From Hominiventricola aquisgranensis (GTDB taxonomy: Bacteria > Bacillota > Clostridia > Lachnospirales > Lachnospiraceae): a stretch of 64,000 nt of DNA. The notes under the pieces are model-generated. The model saw only the letters and a program-made list of their open reading frames with translations, made no database searches and was not told where the DNA came from. Below, in pieces: positions 51,931-60,718 of this stretch; position 1 is the stretch's first letter; each line of letters opens with the position of its first letter. The stretch lies in NCBI RefSeq assembly GCF_040096225.1, contig NZ_JBBMFC010000014.1, forward strand, positions 30,050 to 94,049, given 5' to 3'. Both the position numbers and the translations under genes were made by a program.

Positions 51931-52781
51931 ATTTCCTCCAATAATGCCTGATAGATCTCTCTTTTTCCGACGCCCCGGTCCTTAGCCACACGTTTCATGG
52001 CTTCCTTCCGGTCCAGTCCCTGATCTTCATAGACCTTCATATGCTCCTGAAGGGACATTTCCTTCCAGGCATCCTGTGCTTCTTTTTCCTTTTCCTGGCG
52101 GGAACACCCCTGCAACACCAGCACATATTCTCCGCGGGGCTCATTTTGCTCATAATAAGCAATAGCCTGCTCCAGAGAAAACTCCTGTCCAGTCTCATGC
52201 TTCTTGGTCAGCTCCCGGCAGATTGTGAGATTCCGGTTGCCCAGATTCTCCAGAAGCTCCTTCAATGTCTTCTGAAGTCTGTGCGGAGCCTCATAGATCA
52301 CTGTAGTCCTGGTCTCATCCTTCAATTCCTCCAGCACTGCTTTTCTCTCTTTTTTATCCGTAGGGAGAAATGCTTCAAAGCAGAATCTTCTGGTAGACTG
52401 TCCGGAGATCACCAGCGCAGTCACACAGGCACAGGCTCCCGGTAGTGCAGTCACCGGCACGCCTGCATCTCTGCACATACGCACAAGTTCCTCTCCCGGG
52501 TCAGAGATGCCTGGCATCCCTGCATCAGTGATCAAGGCCACATTCTGTCCTTCCAGCATCTGACGCACCAGGATCCGTCCCTTTTCTATTTTGTTATATT
52601 CATGATAACTGGTCATGGGAGTATGGATGTCAAAATGATTCAAAAGCTTGATACTGTTTCTCGTATCCTCCGCTGCGATCACATCCACCTCATTCAATGT
52701 CCGCACCACCCGGTAAGTCATATCTTCCAGATTACCGATGGGAGTTGCACACAGATACAATGTTCCGGTCTTATTTGTCAT
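51927..52781 (-). CDS. rsmI: 16S rRNA (cytidine1402-2'-O)-methyltransferase
   Basis: A 284-residue tetrapyrrole-methylase-fold enzyme. T-P-I-G-N-L-E-D (about 14-21), A-E-D-T-R, S-Y-H-E-Y-N, and D-A-G-M-P-G-I-S-D-P-G are the RsmI signatures. It overlaps the ricT end by 11 bases. Confidence 0.95.
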   Translation of the reverse strand: MTNKTGTLYLCATPIGNLEDMTYRVVRTLNEVDVIAAEDTRNSIKLLNHFDIHTPMTSYHEYNKIEKGRILVRQMLEGQNVALITDAGMPGISDPGEELVRMCRDAGVPVTALPGACACVTALVISGQSTRRFCFEAFLPTDKKERKAVLEELKDETRTTVIYEAPHRLQKTLKELLENLGNRNLTICRELTKKHETGQEFSLEQAIAYYEQNEPRGEYVLVLQGCSRQEKEKEAQDAWKEMSLQEHMKVYEDQGLDRKEAMKRVAKDRGVGKREIYQALLEEI

Positions 52782-53706
52782 TTAACTTGGATTTTCCTTC
52801 TTTTTTCTCCAGCGCTTCCAGTTCCTTCAGCTCTTTGTCCTGGAAATCATGTCCGTGGTTCTGATTCTTTCCGCCCTTTTCTTTCTTGCGTCTTGGCTTG
52901 AATCTCAGTTCTTCCACTTTGTATTCACGGATCTCTTTTTCCTCATTTTCCAGAGTAACGATCACTTTAACCAGCTGACGGAGCACATTCACCGAGCTTA
53001 CTTCTCCCTTACTTCCATCACGGGCAGTCACATAATCACCAATGCCCGGCAGACGGCTGTTCAGATCCTCGTAGGTCTCCTGCTCATGCTTGAGACAGCA
53101 CATGAGTCGCCCGCACACACCGGAGATCTTGGTCGGATTCAGAGACAGATTCTGCTCCTTTGCCATCTTGATCGATACCGGCAGGAACTCCGACTGATGG
53201 GTATTGCAGCACAGCGGTCTTCCGCAGATGCCGATGCCGCCCAGGATCTTGGTCTCATCACGGACACCGATCTGCCGAAGCTCAATACGGGTCTTGAACA
53301 CAGATGCCAGATCTTTCACCAGTTCACGGAAATCAATTCTTCCGTCAGCGGTAAAGTAAAACAGCACTTTGTTATTATCAAAAGTGTACTCTGTATCGAT
53401 GAGCTTCATCTCCAGCCCATGCTTCTTGATCTTTTCCTTGCAGATCTTAAATGCTTCTTTTTCTTTTTCCTTATTGGCTGCTGCCTGCTGGTCATCCTGC
53501 TCTGTTGCCATACGGATTACCGGCTTCAGTGGCTGCACTACACGGTCATCCTCTACATCACGGTTGCCAACCACCACATAACCATATTCCACACCGCGGG
53601 CGGTCTCCACGATCACATGGTCTCCACGGTTGATCTTCAGCTTTCCCGGCGAAAAGTAGTAGATCTTTCCAGCCTGACGAAAACGAACGCCTATTACCTT
53701 TATCAT
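52771..53706 (-). CDS. ricT: PSP1-domain protein RicT (YaaT)
   Basis: A 311-residue PSP1 protein. It forms the Fe-S RicAFT complex that assists RNase Y and sporulation phosphorelay in Bacillus. The cluster ligands are visible: G-I-C-G-R-P-L-C-C (about 153-161) and G-V-C-G-R-L-M-C-C (about 193-201). A charged C-terminal tail (about 265-311) is usual. It follows holB by 1 base. Confidence 0.93.
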   Translation of the reverse strand: MIKVIGVRFRQAGKIYYFSPGKLKINRGDHVIVETARGVEYGYVVVGNRDVEDDRVVQPLKPVIRMATEQDDQQAAANKEKEKEAFKICKEKIKKHGLEMKLIDTEYTFDNNKVLFYFTADGRIDFRELVKDLASVFKTRIELRQIGVRDETKILGGIGICGRPLCCNTHQSEFLPVSIKMAKEQNLSLNPTKISGVCGRLMCCLKHEQETYEDLNSRLPGIGDYVTARDGSKGEVSSVNVLRQLVKVIVTLENEEKEIREYKVEELRFKPRRKKEKGGKNQNHGHDFQDKELKELEALEKKEGKSKLNDK

Positions 53707-53707
53707 A

Positions 53708-54697
53708 TCAGTTCTCCTTCATTGTCAGGAGAAGCAGTTCCATGGCCATATCAAAGTTTACATTTGCATTGAGCCTTACCTTTGCTTTCTCCAGCGCTTT
53801 AATAATACATTCCAGTCCTTCGTAGGAGCTGTCTTTTGCCTTGTCACGGATGCTGTTCAGTTCGTTGGAAAATACCAGATTATTTGCATCACAGGTTGCC
53901 TTGAACATGAGCACGTCCCGATACCATACGGTCAGAAGATCCAGATAATCCTGAATGTCCATCTTGTATGTATTGATCTTCTTAAGATCCTCCACCAGGT
54001 CGGAGGGTTCCATCTCAGAAATATATTTTACCATATGAAGTGCATGCTCAAGCATCTCTCCGAAGCTGTCAGACAAAGCCAGACGCTTTGCTTTTCCTAC
54101 ATTTCCCTGTGAAAATGCGGCGCAGATGTCTGCACGATAATCAGGGATCTGCAGTTCTTCCATCAGATACTGACGGATCAGTGGCAGCGGCACCGGCTTC
54201 ATGGTCAATGTCACACAGCGGGACTTGATCGTCGGCAGCAGCATGCCTTCATTGGCGGTCAGCAGCATAATGATCGCATAGGCAGGCGGCTCCTCAATGG
54301 TCTTCAACAGAGCATTCTGTGCCTGCTGGGTCAGTTTCTCCGCTTCATCAATAATATATATTTTATATGGACTGCTATACGGTTTGATCTGAATATCCCC
54401 GTTTACCTGTCCGCGGATATCGTCTACGCTGATGCTTCCCGGCTTCTCATGGGTCACATAGATAATGTCCGGCTGATTGCCGCTCTCTGCCTGTATGCAG
54501 GAGTGACATTTCCCACATGGTTCAGATCCATGGGCTTCACACTGCAGCGTTCTGGCAAATATACCGGCCAGCATCTTCTTGCCTGATCCTTTCTCGCCTG
54601 CCAGAAGATACGCATGAGATACTTTATTTGCTTCGATGGCACTCTTCATGTGCGCAATCGTCTGTTCATGTCCTAATACATCAGAAAATCCCGGCAT
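53708..54697 (-). CDS. holB: DNA polymerase III subunit delta'
   Basis: A 329-residue AAA+ clamp-loader subunit. Walker A G-E-K-G-S-G-K-K (about 34-41, with a final Lys in place of the usual Thr, so ATPase is probably weak as in delta'), a zinc knuckle C-x-x-C-x-x-C (about 53-65), and I-I-D-E-A-E-K-L (about 112-119). GAGGAGG precedes the ATG. Confidence 0.93.
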   Translation of the reverse strand: MPGFSDVLGHEQTIAHMKSAIEANKVSHAYLLAGEKGSGKKMLAGIFARTLQCEAHGSEPCGKCHSCIQAESGNQPDIIYVTHEKPGSISVDDIRGQVNGDIQIKPYSSPYKIYIIDEAEKLTQQAQNALLKTIEEPPAYAIIMLLTANEGMLLPTIKSRCVTLTMKPVPLPLIRQYLMEELQIPDYRADICAAFSQGNVGKAKRLALSDSFGEMLEHALHMVKYISEMEPSDLVEDLKKINTYKMDIQDYLDLLTVWYRDVLMFKATCDANNLVFSNELNSIRDKAKDSSYEGLECIIKALEKAKVRLNANVNFDMAMELLLLTMKEN

Positions 54698-54722
54698 ATT
54701 TCCACCTCCTCGTTATATTGTA

Positions 54723-55316
54723 TCATATTAAAATGGCTTTTTGAATGAAAAGTTTAATCTCTTCAAGGCATGCGTTCATGTCTTTATTTTCAAATCGTCT
54801 GGTGATTCCGGCATTTTTAAGATTTTCTTCGGAAAAATCCTTCGCGTCTGCCAGAAATCTCCTGCACAGCTCTTCGTATCCCGGATGCTCCTGGGTCCGT
54901 TCCCTCTCGACAGCACGGATCAGACGCGTCCCGTCCTCCACTTCAATATAGACAGGGATCATCTTCTCACGGCCAAAATACTGGCACATGGCATTCCAGG
55001 CTTCCAGTGTACCGATCAAGCAGTAAGATTCCCTCTCCAGATTCATCTGTTCTTCCCACACCGTAAAGTATTTCCATACACCATAGACCGTATCATATGC
55101 CCGGATCTCGATCACCCGGTCTTCTTCCTGAAGACGTGCAAGTCCGGCTTCATCTGTAAAATGGTATTCCACACCTTCCTGCTCCCCTTCCCGCATAGGG
55201 CGGGTCGTGTAGGGGATCAGCTTCCGAAGTCCCAGTGACTTGTCTTCCATCAGATTTTTATAAATTGTATCTTTTCCTGAAGAGCTCTTTCCCATCAGGC
55301 ATATGATCTTACCCAT
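54723..55316 (-). CDS. Guanylate-kinase-like protein
   Basis: A 197-residue P-loop kinase with G-K-S-S-S-G-K-D (about 9-16) and T-T-R-P-M-R-x-G-E (about 37-45), the GMP-binding pattern. Length is like Gmk, but sequence diverges in the lid and an Asp stands for the Walker Ser/Thr, so substrate may differ. This form recurs next to Orn/Lys/Arg decarboxylases in Clostridia. It lies 3 bases after that gene. Confidence 0.8.
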   Translation of the reverse strand: MGKIICLMGKSSSGKDTIYKNLMEDKSLGLRKLIPYTTRPMREGEQEGVEYHFTDEAGLARLQEEDRVIEIRAYDTVYGVWKYFTVWEEQMNLERESYCLIGTLEAWNAMCQYFGREKMIPVYIEVEDGTRLIRAVERERTQEHPGYEELCRRFLADAKDFSEENLKNAGITRRFENKDMNACLEEIKLFIQKAILI

Positions 55317-55319
55317 TTG

Positions 55320-56759
55320 TTATCCTCTCTCATTTATAACTTTTGCAGTCACTGAACACAGTACCTTGACTGCCCCCTCGTTAAATCCTTCCACCACAAG
55401 ACCATCTGCAGCACATGCTTCCAGCCGTTCAATGATCGCTCTGCTCACCCGTTCACCCGGCGTCAGTACCGGAATCCCCGGTGGATAAGGCGTCACAAAA
55501 CCAGCACTTATGGAACCTTCTGCCTCATATAATGACATCCACATGGACGGCTGCTCCTGCGCCTGTCCCATGGAAATGACCTGCTCTGTGGAGATCACTC
55601 GATCCTGCTGCGACACCAGCCGTCTGGACTTTTCCTGAACCTTGGATGCTTCCGTTCCCAGATCCGCATCAATCGCCAGCAGTGCCTGTCCGAACCGTTT
55701 CAGTTCATCCTCACCATCTGCCACAGTAGTGATCGCACACACATAGGTCAGCGCCGCCATCTCCAATTCAATATGATAGTTCTGCCGCAGGCGGTCGCTT
55801 AAGTTTTCTCCGGCCATGGAAGTATGCCGTACAGAGATCAGGATCTTACTCCTGTCCATCCCCGGCACTTCCAGCAGTTCCAGATGCTTCATGGATCCCA
55901 ACATTTCCCGGAAATCTTTTAACCGTCCGCAAAAATCCTCAAATGCCTGTCTGTGTTCCCGCACCCAGTCCATGCACAGGTCCATACTGCTCATCAGAAT
56001 ATAAGAAGGACTGCTGGACTGGTAGACTGTCAGATAATACCGAAGCCGCTCCCTGTCGATCCGATTCCCATTAAAATGAATGAGCGCCGTCTGTGTAAGC
56101 GATGGCAACGTCTTATGAAGGCTGTGGATCACCACATCTGCTCCCGCTGTCACAGAATCCTCCGGAAACTGTTCCGAAAATGGAAAATGTGCCCCATGCG
56201 CTTCATCCACGATCAGCGGAATGCCTTTTTTGTGAGTGATTTCTGCGATTTTTCGCACATCAGACACCACACCGTCATAAGTAGGCGAAGTGATCATCAC
56301 TGCCTGGATCGAAGGATCCTGCTCAAGCATCTTTTCCACATCTGCCGGGTCAATGGCTCCATTTATCCCCAGATCCCCCGTAGACTGTGGATAAAGATAT
56401 TTGACATTAAGATCCCGCAGCATCACACCGTGATAAGCAGATTTATGACTGTTTCTTGCCAGAAGGATCGTTCCTCCCCGGCTTACACAGCCGCTGATGG
56501 CCGTCAGTATTCCGCAGGTACTTCCATTTACCAGATAATGCGTCTCCTCTGAATGATAAAGCTCTGCCGCCTGTTCCTGCACATGTTTCAGCACTCCTTC
56601 CGCATGATGCAGATTGTCAGTGCCCTCAATTTCAGTTATATCAATAAAAAACGGATCGCCCATCTCCCCGGCACCAAGTCTTCTCTTGTGACCCGGCATA
56701 TGCATGGGAAGATAGTCAGAATCCGCATAATTTCTTAGTGTTTTTACTAATTCACTCAT
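55320..56759 (-). CDS. Orn/Lys/Arg-type PLP decarboxylase
   Basis: A 479-residue fold-type I decarboxylase, the short form without the N-terminal wing domain found in CadA/SpeF. D-E-A-H-G-A-H (about 209-215) and the PLP lysine in S-L-H-K-T (about 239-243) are present. The C-terminal region has P-Y-P-P-G-I-P. This group includes arginine decarboxylase SpeA of Bacillus; the substrate cannot be fixed by sequence. ATG 56759 stands 4 bases after the EamA stop with no strong ribosome binding site, suggesting coupling. Confidence 0.88.
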   Translation of the reverse strand: MSELVKTLRNYADSDYLPMHMPGHKRRLGAGEMGDPFFIDITEIEGTDNLHHAEGVLKHVQEQAAELYHSEETHYLVNGSTCGILTAISGCVSRGGTILLARNSHKSAYHGVMLRDLNVKYLYPQSTGDLGINGAIDPADVEKMLEQDPSIQAVMITSPTYDGVVSDVRKIAEITHKKGIPLIVDEAHGAHFPFSEQFPEDSVTAGADVVIHSLHKTLPSLTQTALIHFNGNRIDRERLRYYLTVYQSSSPSYILMSSMDLCMDWVREHRQAFEDFCGRLKDFREMLGSMKHLELLEVPGMDRSKILISVRHTSMAGENLSDRLRQNYHIELEMAALTYVCAITTVADGEDELKRFGQALLAIDADLGTEASKVQEKSRRLVSQQDRVISTEQVISMGQAQEQPSMWMSLYEAEGSISAGFVTPYPPGIPVLTPGERVSRAIIERLEACAADGLVVEGFNEGAVKVLCSVTAKVINERG

Positions 56760-56763
56760 AGAC

Positions 56764-57108
56764 CTACAACGAAAATACGATGATACCAATGACTGTGATC
56801 ACAATAGAAAGAATCGTTCTCTTTGTGGGACGCTCCCCTAAGATACTCGCCGCCAGAAGAGTCACCCAGATGATTCCGGTAGCCTCGATCATGGGTGTTA
56901 CCTTCAGCTCGATTCCCCGATAGGCAAATACATTCAGAACTGTCGTTCCGAACAGCAGTCCATATCCAAGGATCACTCTCCAGTTCAGAAATTTGGTAAT
57001 AATGTTCTTATGTTCTGTCTCTGCTGACTGTTTCAGGAGAATCTGTGATGCTGATGCCACAAACACTGCCAGAAATGCCAGAATATAACTAATGTTCATC
57101 CATTCCAT
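56764..57108 (-). CDS. Half-size EamA/SMR-type flippase subunit 2 (ArnF-like)
   Basis: A 114-residue protein with four hydrophobic helices. I-L-L-K-Q-S-A near the first helix and I-E-A-T-G-I-I-W-V-T-L-L-A and G-E-R-P-T near the end are typical of EmrE/ArnE/ArnF-sized EamA proteins. It overlaps the preceding half-size EamA gene by 20 bases. A heteromeric pair following an ArnC-like glycosyltransferase mirrors arnE-arnF of enterobacteria, which flip undecaprenyl-phosphate-linked aminoarabinose. Confidence 0.8.
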   Translation of the reverse strand: MEWMNISYILAFLAVFVASASQILLKQSAETEHKNIITKFLNWRVILGYGLLFGTTVLNVFAYRGIELKVTPMIEATGIIWVTLLAASILGERPTKRTILSIVITVIGIIVFSL

Positions 57109-57448
57109 GCAAACTGATCCCCGCTATAATAATGATGCTTCCGATAATATTCGGAATCGTGACTTTCTCTCCAAACAATATGACTGACCATGCCAGGATC
57201 AGAATATATAAGATTCCTTTCCGCAGATATGCAGTGGTAAGCGGCAGCCATTCCAGTAAAAACTGCCACATGATCGCAAAGACACCCAGGCATCCAACTG
57301 CCAGCACATAAAAGATGATAAATTCTTTGGACATGGTCTCATAGGTGCCAGCGTATTTGATAAATACAGAACTTAAGCTCTGGATAACCAATGACACGGC
57401 AAGAAGACCCATGACCTTGCCACGGGATGGTTTTTTCTCTTCCTGCAT
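57089..57448 (-). CDS. Half-size EamA/SMR-type flippase subunit 1 (ArnE-like)
   Basis: A 119-residue protein with four hydrophobic helices after a short basic N-terminus. S-S-V-F-I-K-Y-A-G in the first helix and L-R-K-G-I-L-Y-I and F-G-E-K-V-T later match the family. ATG 57448 shares a base with the stop of the glycosyltransferase gene (TGATG), so translation is coupled. See the partner at 56764. Confidence 0.8.
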   Translation of the reverse strand: MQEEKKPSRGKVMGLLAVSLVIQSLSSVFIKYAGTYETMSKEFIIFYVLAVGCLGVFAIMWQFLLEWLPLTTAYLRKGILYILILAWSVILFGEKVTIPNIIGSIIIIAGISLHGMDEH

Positions 57449-58437
57449 CAGAAAATCTCCTCTCCCCGGTTCACTTCCCGGTCTATATCCACATCGCACT
57501 CAGCGCTGGCAGATACATTGTACATTGCCTTAATGACATACTGTGGCTCCCGGTTCATTCCCAGGAACATTCTTCCCAGATACTCACCGATCATGCCAAG
57601 GAACATAAAGTTCAGTCCGAAGAAAAATGTGATGGCACACATCAGAGATGGCCAGCCCATAGACATATCCGGCCGCATGAATTTCATTAAAAATACCACG
57701 ATTGCCATGATAAAGCCCACACCAGCAAAGAAAAATCCTGCAATAGATGCCATACGCAACGGAATTACAGAAAATCCAAGTACGCTGGACCACAAGCGGA
57801 TCAATTGTCCCAGTGTATAACCGGATTCCCCGACTTCTCTTTCAAAATGTCTGATCGGAACGCTGGCAATATTCTGTGTGCAGCGCATAAACAGTCCCAA
57901 CAGATACGTATAGGAGCCCTTATACTGGATCGCATAATCTCTTACAAATTTCCGAACTAAAAAATAGCTGGAAGTCCGCACATCCTTCGGTTTGTTGATC
58001 ATCATATTGATCGTCAGGTCATTGAATTTACTTCCCAGATTTCGAAACCAGTTATGTTTTTTCTCCGGGTAATAGCCATAGACCAGATCATAGCCCTGAT
58101 CAAAGGTCTCGAACAGCTTGCCCAGCTGAGACGGATGGGTCTGTCCATCATCATCCATTCCGATGATCACATCTCCATCTGCATGACGCAAAGCTGCCAT
58201 CAGTGCATTGTGCTGACCAGAATTTCTGGCAAGATCGATGACCTTCACATCCCGATGTTCTGCTGCCATTTTCCGCAGCACCTGTATCGTCTTTCCCCCA
58301 TCCGGGGAACAATCATTGACCAGTACAAATTCCACATTTGCCCTTCCAAGTCTTACCATCTCTTCTCTGGTCTGATCCACCACATGCTCAATGGTCTGAT
58401 CTGAACGATAACAGGGAATAACTACCGAATAAAGCAT
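57448..58437 (-). CDS. GT2 polyprenyl-phosphate glycosyltransferase (ArnC-like)
   Basis: A 329-residue family 2 glycosyltransferase of the ArnC/dolichol-phosphate-mannose-synthase type. V-V-I-P-C-Y-R-S (about 4-11), D-D-D-G-Q as the DxD metal motif (about 92-96), and two C-terminal hydrophobic helices (about 228-290) that anchor it and position it near undecaprenyl phosphate. The G-M-I-G-E-Y-L-G-R near the end is typical. Expected to make a lipid-P-sugar donor on the inner face of the membrane. Confidence 0.9.
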   Translation of the reverse strand: MLYSVVIPCYRSDQTIEHVVDQTREEMVRLGRANVEFVLVNDCSPDGGKTIQVLRKMAAEHRDVKVIDLARNSGQHNALMAALRHADGDVIIGMDDDGQTHPSQLGKLFETFDQGYDLVYGYYPEKKHNWFRNLGSKFNDLTINMMINKPKDVRTSSYFLVRKFVRDYAIQYKGSYTYLLGLFMRCTQNIASVPIRHFEREVGESGYTLGQLIRLWSSVLGFSVIPLRMASIAGFFFAGVGFIMAIVVFLMKFMRPDMSMGWPSLMCAITFFFGLNFMFLGMIGEYLGRMFLGMNREPQYVIKAMYNVSASAECDVDIDREVNRGEEIF

Positions 58438-58451
58438 TCTGCTCCTCTTTT

Positions 58452-59558
58452 CTAACTCAATTCTTTGACTGTAATATAATATCCCAGTCTGGTGGAGCTG
58501 TCAGATACATGCCCCAGATGGGACAGATCCAGCTCACTGATCCGGTAGATCTCCTCCGGATGTTCTTTCTCATACTGTTTCATCTCTTCCACATCATCCA
58601 TCGTGAAGAGGAAACGGATCCGTGCTTCTTTCGGACCGGTCTTTGGCACGATCTTCGGCTCTTTTCCACATGCCACATCCACGATCATTTCCATAAAATC
58701 ATAACCGGTGGACAGCGGCACCAGATCAGAACCGATACAGTCTCCGCCCATACGGGAACCGATCTCAATGATCCGCACATCCCCTTCCGGCGTGATCCGA
58801 AATTCTCCGTGAGAAGCACCGTCTGTGATCTTCAGTGCATCCAGCGCCGGATACATGACAGAACGAACCTTTTTAAGCATCTCTTCTGACAGACCACTGG
58901 GCTGTACATGTCCGGTCTCAATAAAATGCGGAGCACCTGTGGTATATTTCTTCGTCACCGCCAGGTTGGTATGTGTTCCATGATAAGAGATGGTCTCATA
59001 ACTGTACTCATCTCCCTCAATATATTCTTCCACAATGGCTTTCTTTTCAAAAGACTGCTCCACTGCTTCTTTGATCGCTTCTTCCAGCTGGTCATAAGCC
59101 GTAATCTTGGTAATCGCTCTGCTTCCGGAACGGTCTGTTGGTTTTACAATAACCGGGAGCTCCATCTCCATCAGTTCCGGTATCACCCGATCCACCTTGT
59201 AGAATTTCGGTGTGGGAAGTCCCGCTTTCAGAAATGCGCTTCTCATAGCATATTTATTCGTGGACAGTTCAATGCATTCCGGTGTATTTCCCGGAAGTCC
59301 TAAGCCTGCTGCCACTTTGCTGACGGTAATATTCGCAAGATCCGATGCGATGGTTGCCACTGCATCCGGTTTGATCTCTCTGCATTTTTCCAGGATCTCA
59401 TCGATCTCCACAATGCTGACCGGATAAAAATGGTCCGCGGTCCGCTCACCGATGGAACCATCCTGCCATGCAAATACATGGGTCTCGAATCCCATCTCCT
59501 TTGCTTTCAGGATCAGCTGATTCTGAAAATCATTTGCTCCAATAATAACTATTTTTTT
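58452..59558 (-). CDS. ATP-grasp ligase
   Basis: A 368-residue ATP-grasp protein of the CarB/PurD-like carboxylate-amine ligase type. The N-terminal Rossmann-like G-A-N-D-F-Q-N, the central ATP-grasp lid with P-V-I-V-K-P-T-D-R-S-G-S-R (about 136-148) and metal ligands E-I-G-S-R-M-G-G-D (about 269-277). ATP-grasp enzymes couple a carboxylate to an amine or hydroxyl. Placed between the aminotransferase and glycosyltransferase, it could attach an amino acid or acyl group to the 4-amino sugar (inference). ATG 59558, since the longer frame overlaps the aminotransferase. Confidence 0.87.
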   Translation of the reverse strand, partial: KKIVIIGANDFQNQLILKAKEMGFETHVFAWQDGSIGERTADHFYPVSIVEIDEILEKCREIKPDAVATIASDLANITVSKVAAGLGLPGNTPECIELSTNKYAMRSAFLKAGLPTPKFYKVDRVIPELMEMELPVIVKPTDRSGSRAITKITAYDQLEEAIKEAVEQSFEKKAIVEEYIEGDEYSYETISYHGTHTNLAVTKKYTTGAPHFIETGHVQPSGLSEEMLKKVRSVMYPALDALKITDGASHGEFRITPEGDVRIIEIGSRMGGDCIGSDLVPLSTGYDFMEMIVDVACGKEPKIVPKTGPKEARIRFLFTMDDVEEMKQYEKEHPEEIYRISELDLSHLGHVSDSSTRLGYYITVKELS

Positions 59559-59577
59559 CATATACTGCCTCGTATTA

Positions 59578-60708
59578 TTATTTATAGAAATTGAGCACCT
59601 GCTCTGCAATATAACGAACCTGCTCTTCTTTCAGACCATAGAACAGCGGAAGTCTTGCCAGACGCTCGCTCTCTTTGGTAGTATAGACATCTTCTCCATG
59701 GAACCGTCCAAATTTCTGTCCAGCCGGTGCGCTGTGCAGCGGAATATAATGGAAGACAGCCTGTACTTCATGCTCCTTCAGATAACTGATCAGTGCTGTA
59801 CGCTCTTCCAGATCCTTTGCTTTGATATAGAACATATGGGCATTGTGTGTACAATGCTCCGGAATATGCGGAAGCTCGATCTTACCTGCATCTGCCAGTG
59901 GCTTCAGCAGTTCATAATAGAGATTCCAGCTATTCATACGATCATCAAAGATCATATCAGCCGCATCTAACTGTGCCATCAGATAGGCGGCATTCATGTC
60001 ACCCGGCAGATAGGAAGAACCTGCATCTACCCAAGTGTATTTATCGATCTGACCGCGGAAGAATTTCGCACGATTGGTTCCCTTTTCACGGATGATTTCT
60101 GCCCGCTCCACATCTTCTGGATTCTTGATCAGCAGTGCACCGCCTTCACCCATACTGTAATTCTTGGTCTCATGGAAAGAGAGACATCCATAATCACCGA
60201 TTGTTCCCAGAGCTTTTCCTCTATAAGTACTTAAAATTCCCTGCGCTGCATCTTCAATGACGATCAGATTATATTTTTTTGCCAGCTCCATGATCTTATC
60301 CATCTCACAGCTCACACCGGCATAATGAACCGGCACGATCGCTTTGGTCTTCTCTGTGATGGCTGCCTCGATCTTATTTTCATCAATATTCATAGTATCT
60401 GGACGGATATCTACAAATACCGGAACTGCTCCACGAAGTACAAATGCATCTGCCGTCGATACGAAGGTATAGGATGGCATGATCACCTCATCCCCTTCTT
60501 TGATATCAGCCAGCAGTGCTGCCATCTCGGTGGCATGCGTGCAGGAAGTCGTCAGAAGCGCTTTTGACGTCCCTGTCTTCTCCTCCAGCCATGCATTGCA
60601 GCGTTTGGTAAATGGTCCATCACCACAGATCTTATGATTCTTCTCTACTGCTTCTGCCACATATTTCAGTTCAGTTCCCACATAGGGCGGTACATTAAAA
60701 TCAATCAT
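59578..60708 (-). CDS. DegT/DnrJ/EryC1 sugar aminotransferase (WecE/RffA-like)
   Basis: A 376-residue PLP enzyme very similar in layout to RffA/WecE, which makes dTDP-4-amino-4,6-dideoxygalactose. PLP Lys182 is in F-H-E-T-K-N-Y-S; the C-T-H-A-T and P-S-Y-T-F-V-S-T-A motifs are present, and the late H-x-H-M-F-Y-I is typical. It should aminate a 4-keto nucleotide sugar with glutamate. No dehydratase (RmlB-like) is in the window. Confidence 0.92.
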   Translation of the reverse strand: MIDFNVPPYVGTELKYVAEAVEKNHKICGDGPFTKRCNAWLEEKTGTSKALLTTSCTHATEMAALLADIKEGDEVIMPSYTFVSTADAFVLRGAVPVFVDIRPDTMNIDENKIEAAITEKTKAIVPVHYAGVSCEMDKIMELAKKYNLIVIEDAAQGILSTYRGKALGTIGDYGCLSFHETKNYSMGEGGALLIKNPEDVERAEIIREKGTNRAKFFRGQIDKYTWVDAGSSYLPGDMNAAYLMAQLDAADMIFDDRMNSWNLYYELLKPLADAGKIELPHIPEHCTHNAHMFYIKAKDLEERTALISYLKEHEVQAVFHYIPLHSAPAGQKFGRFHGEDVYTTKESERLARLPLFYGLKEEQVRYIAEQVLNFYK

Positions 60709-60718
60709 TTTCTTCTCC

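Noticed and set aside
52849..53772. 307-codon plus-strand frame across ricT
   Set aside because: Antisense of ricT with no supporting signals.
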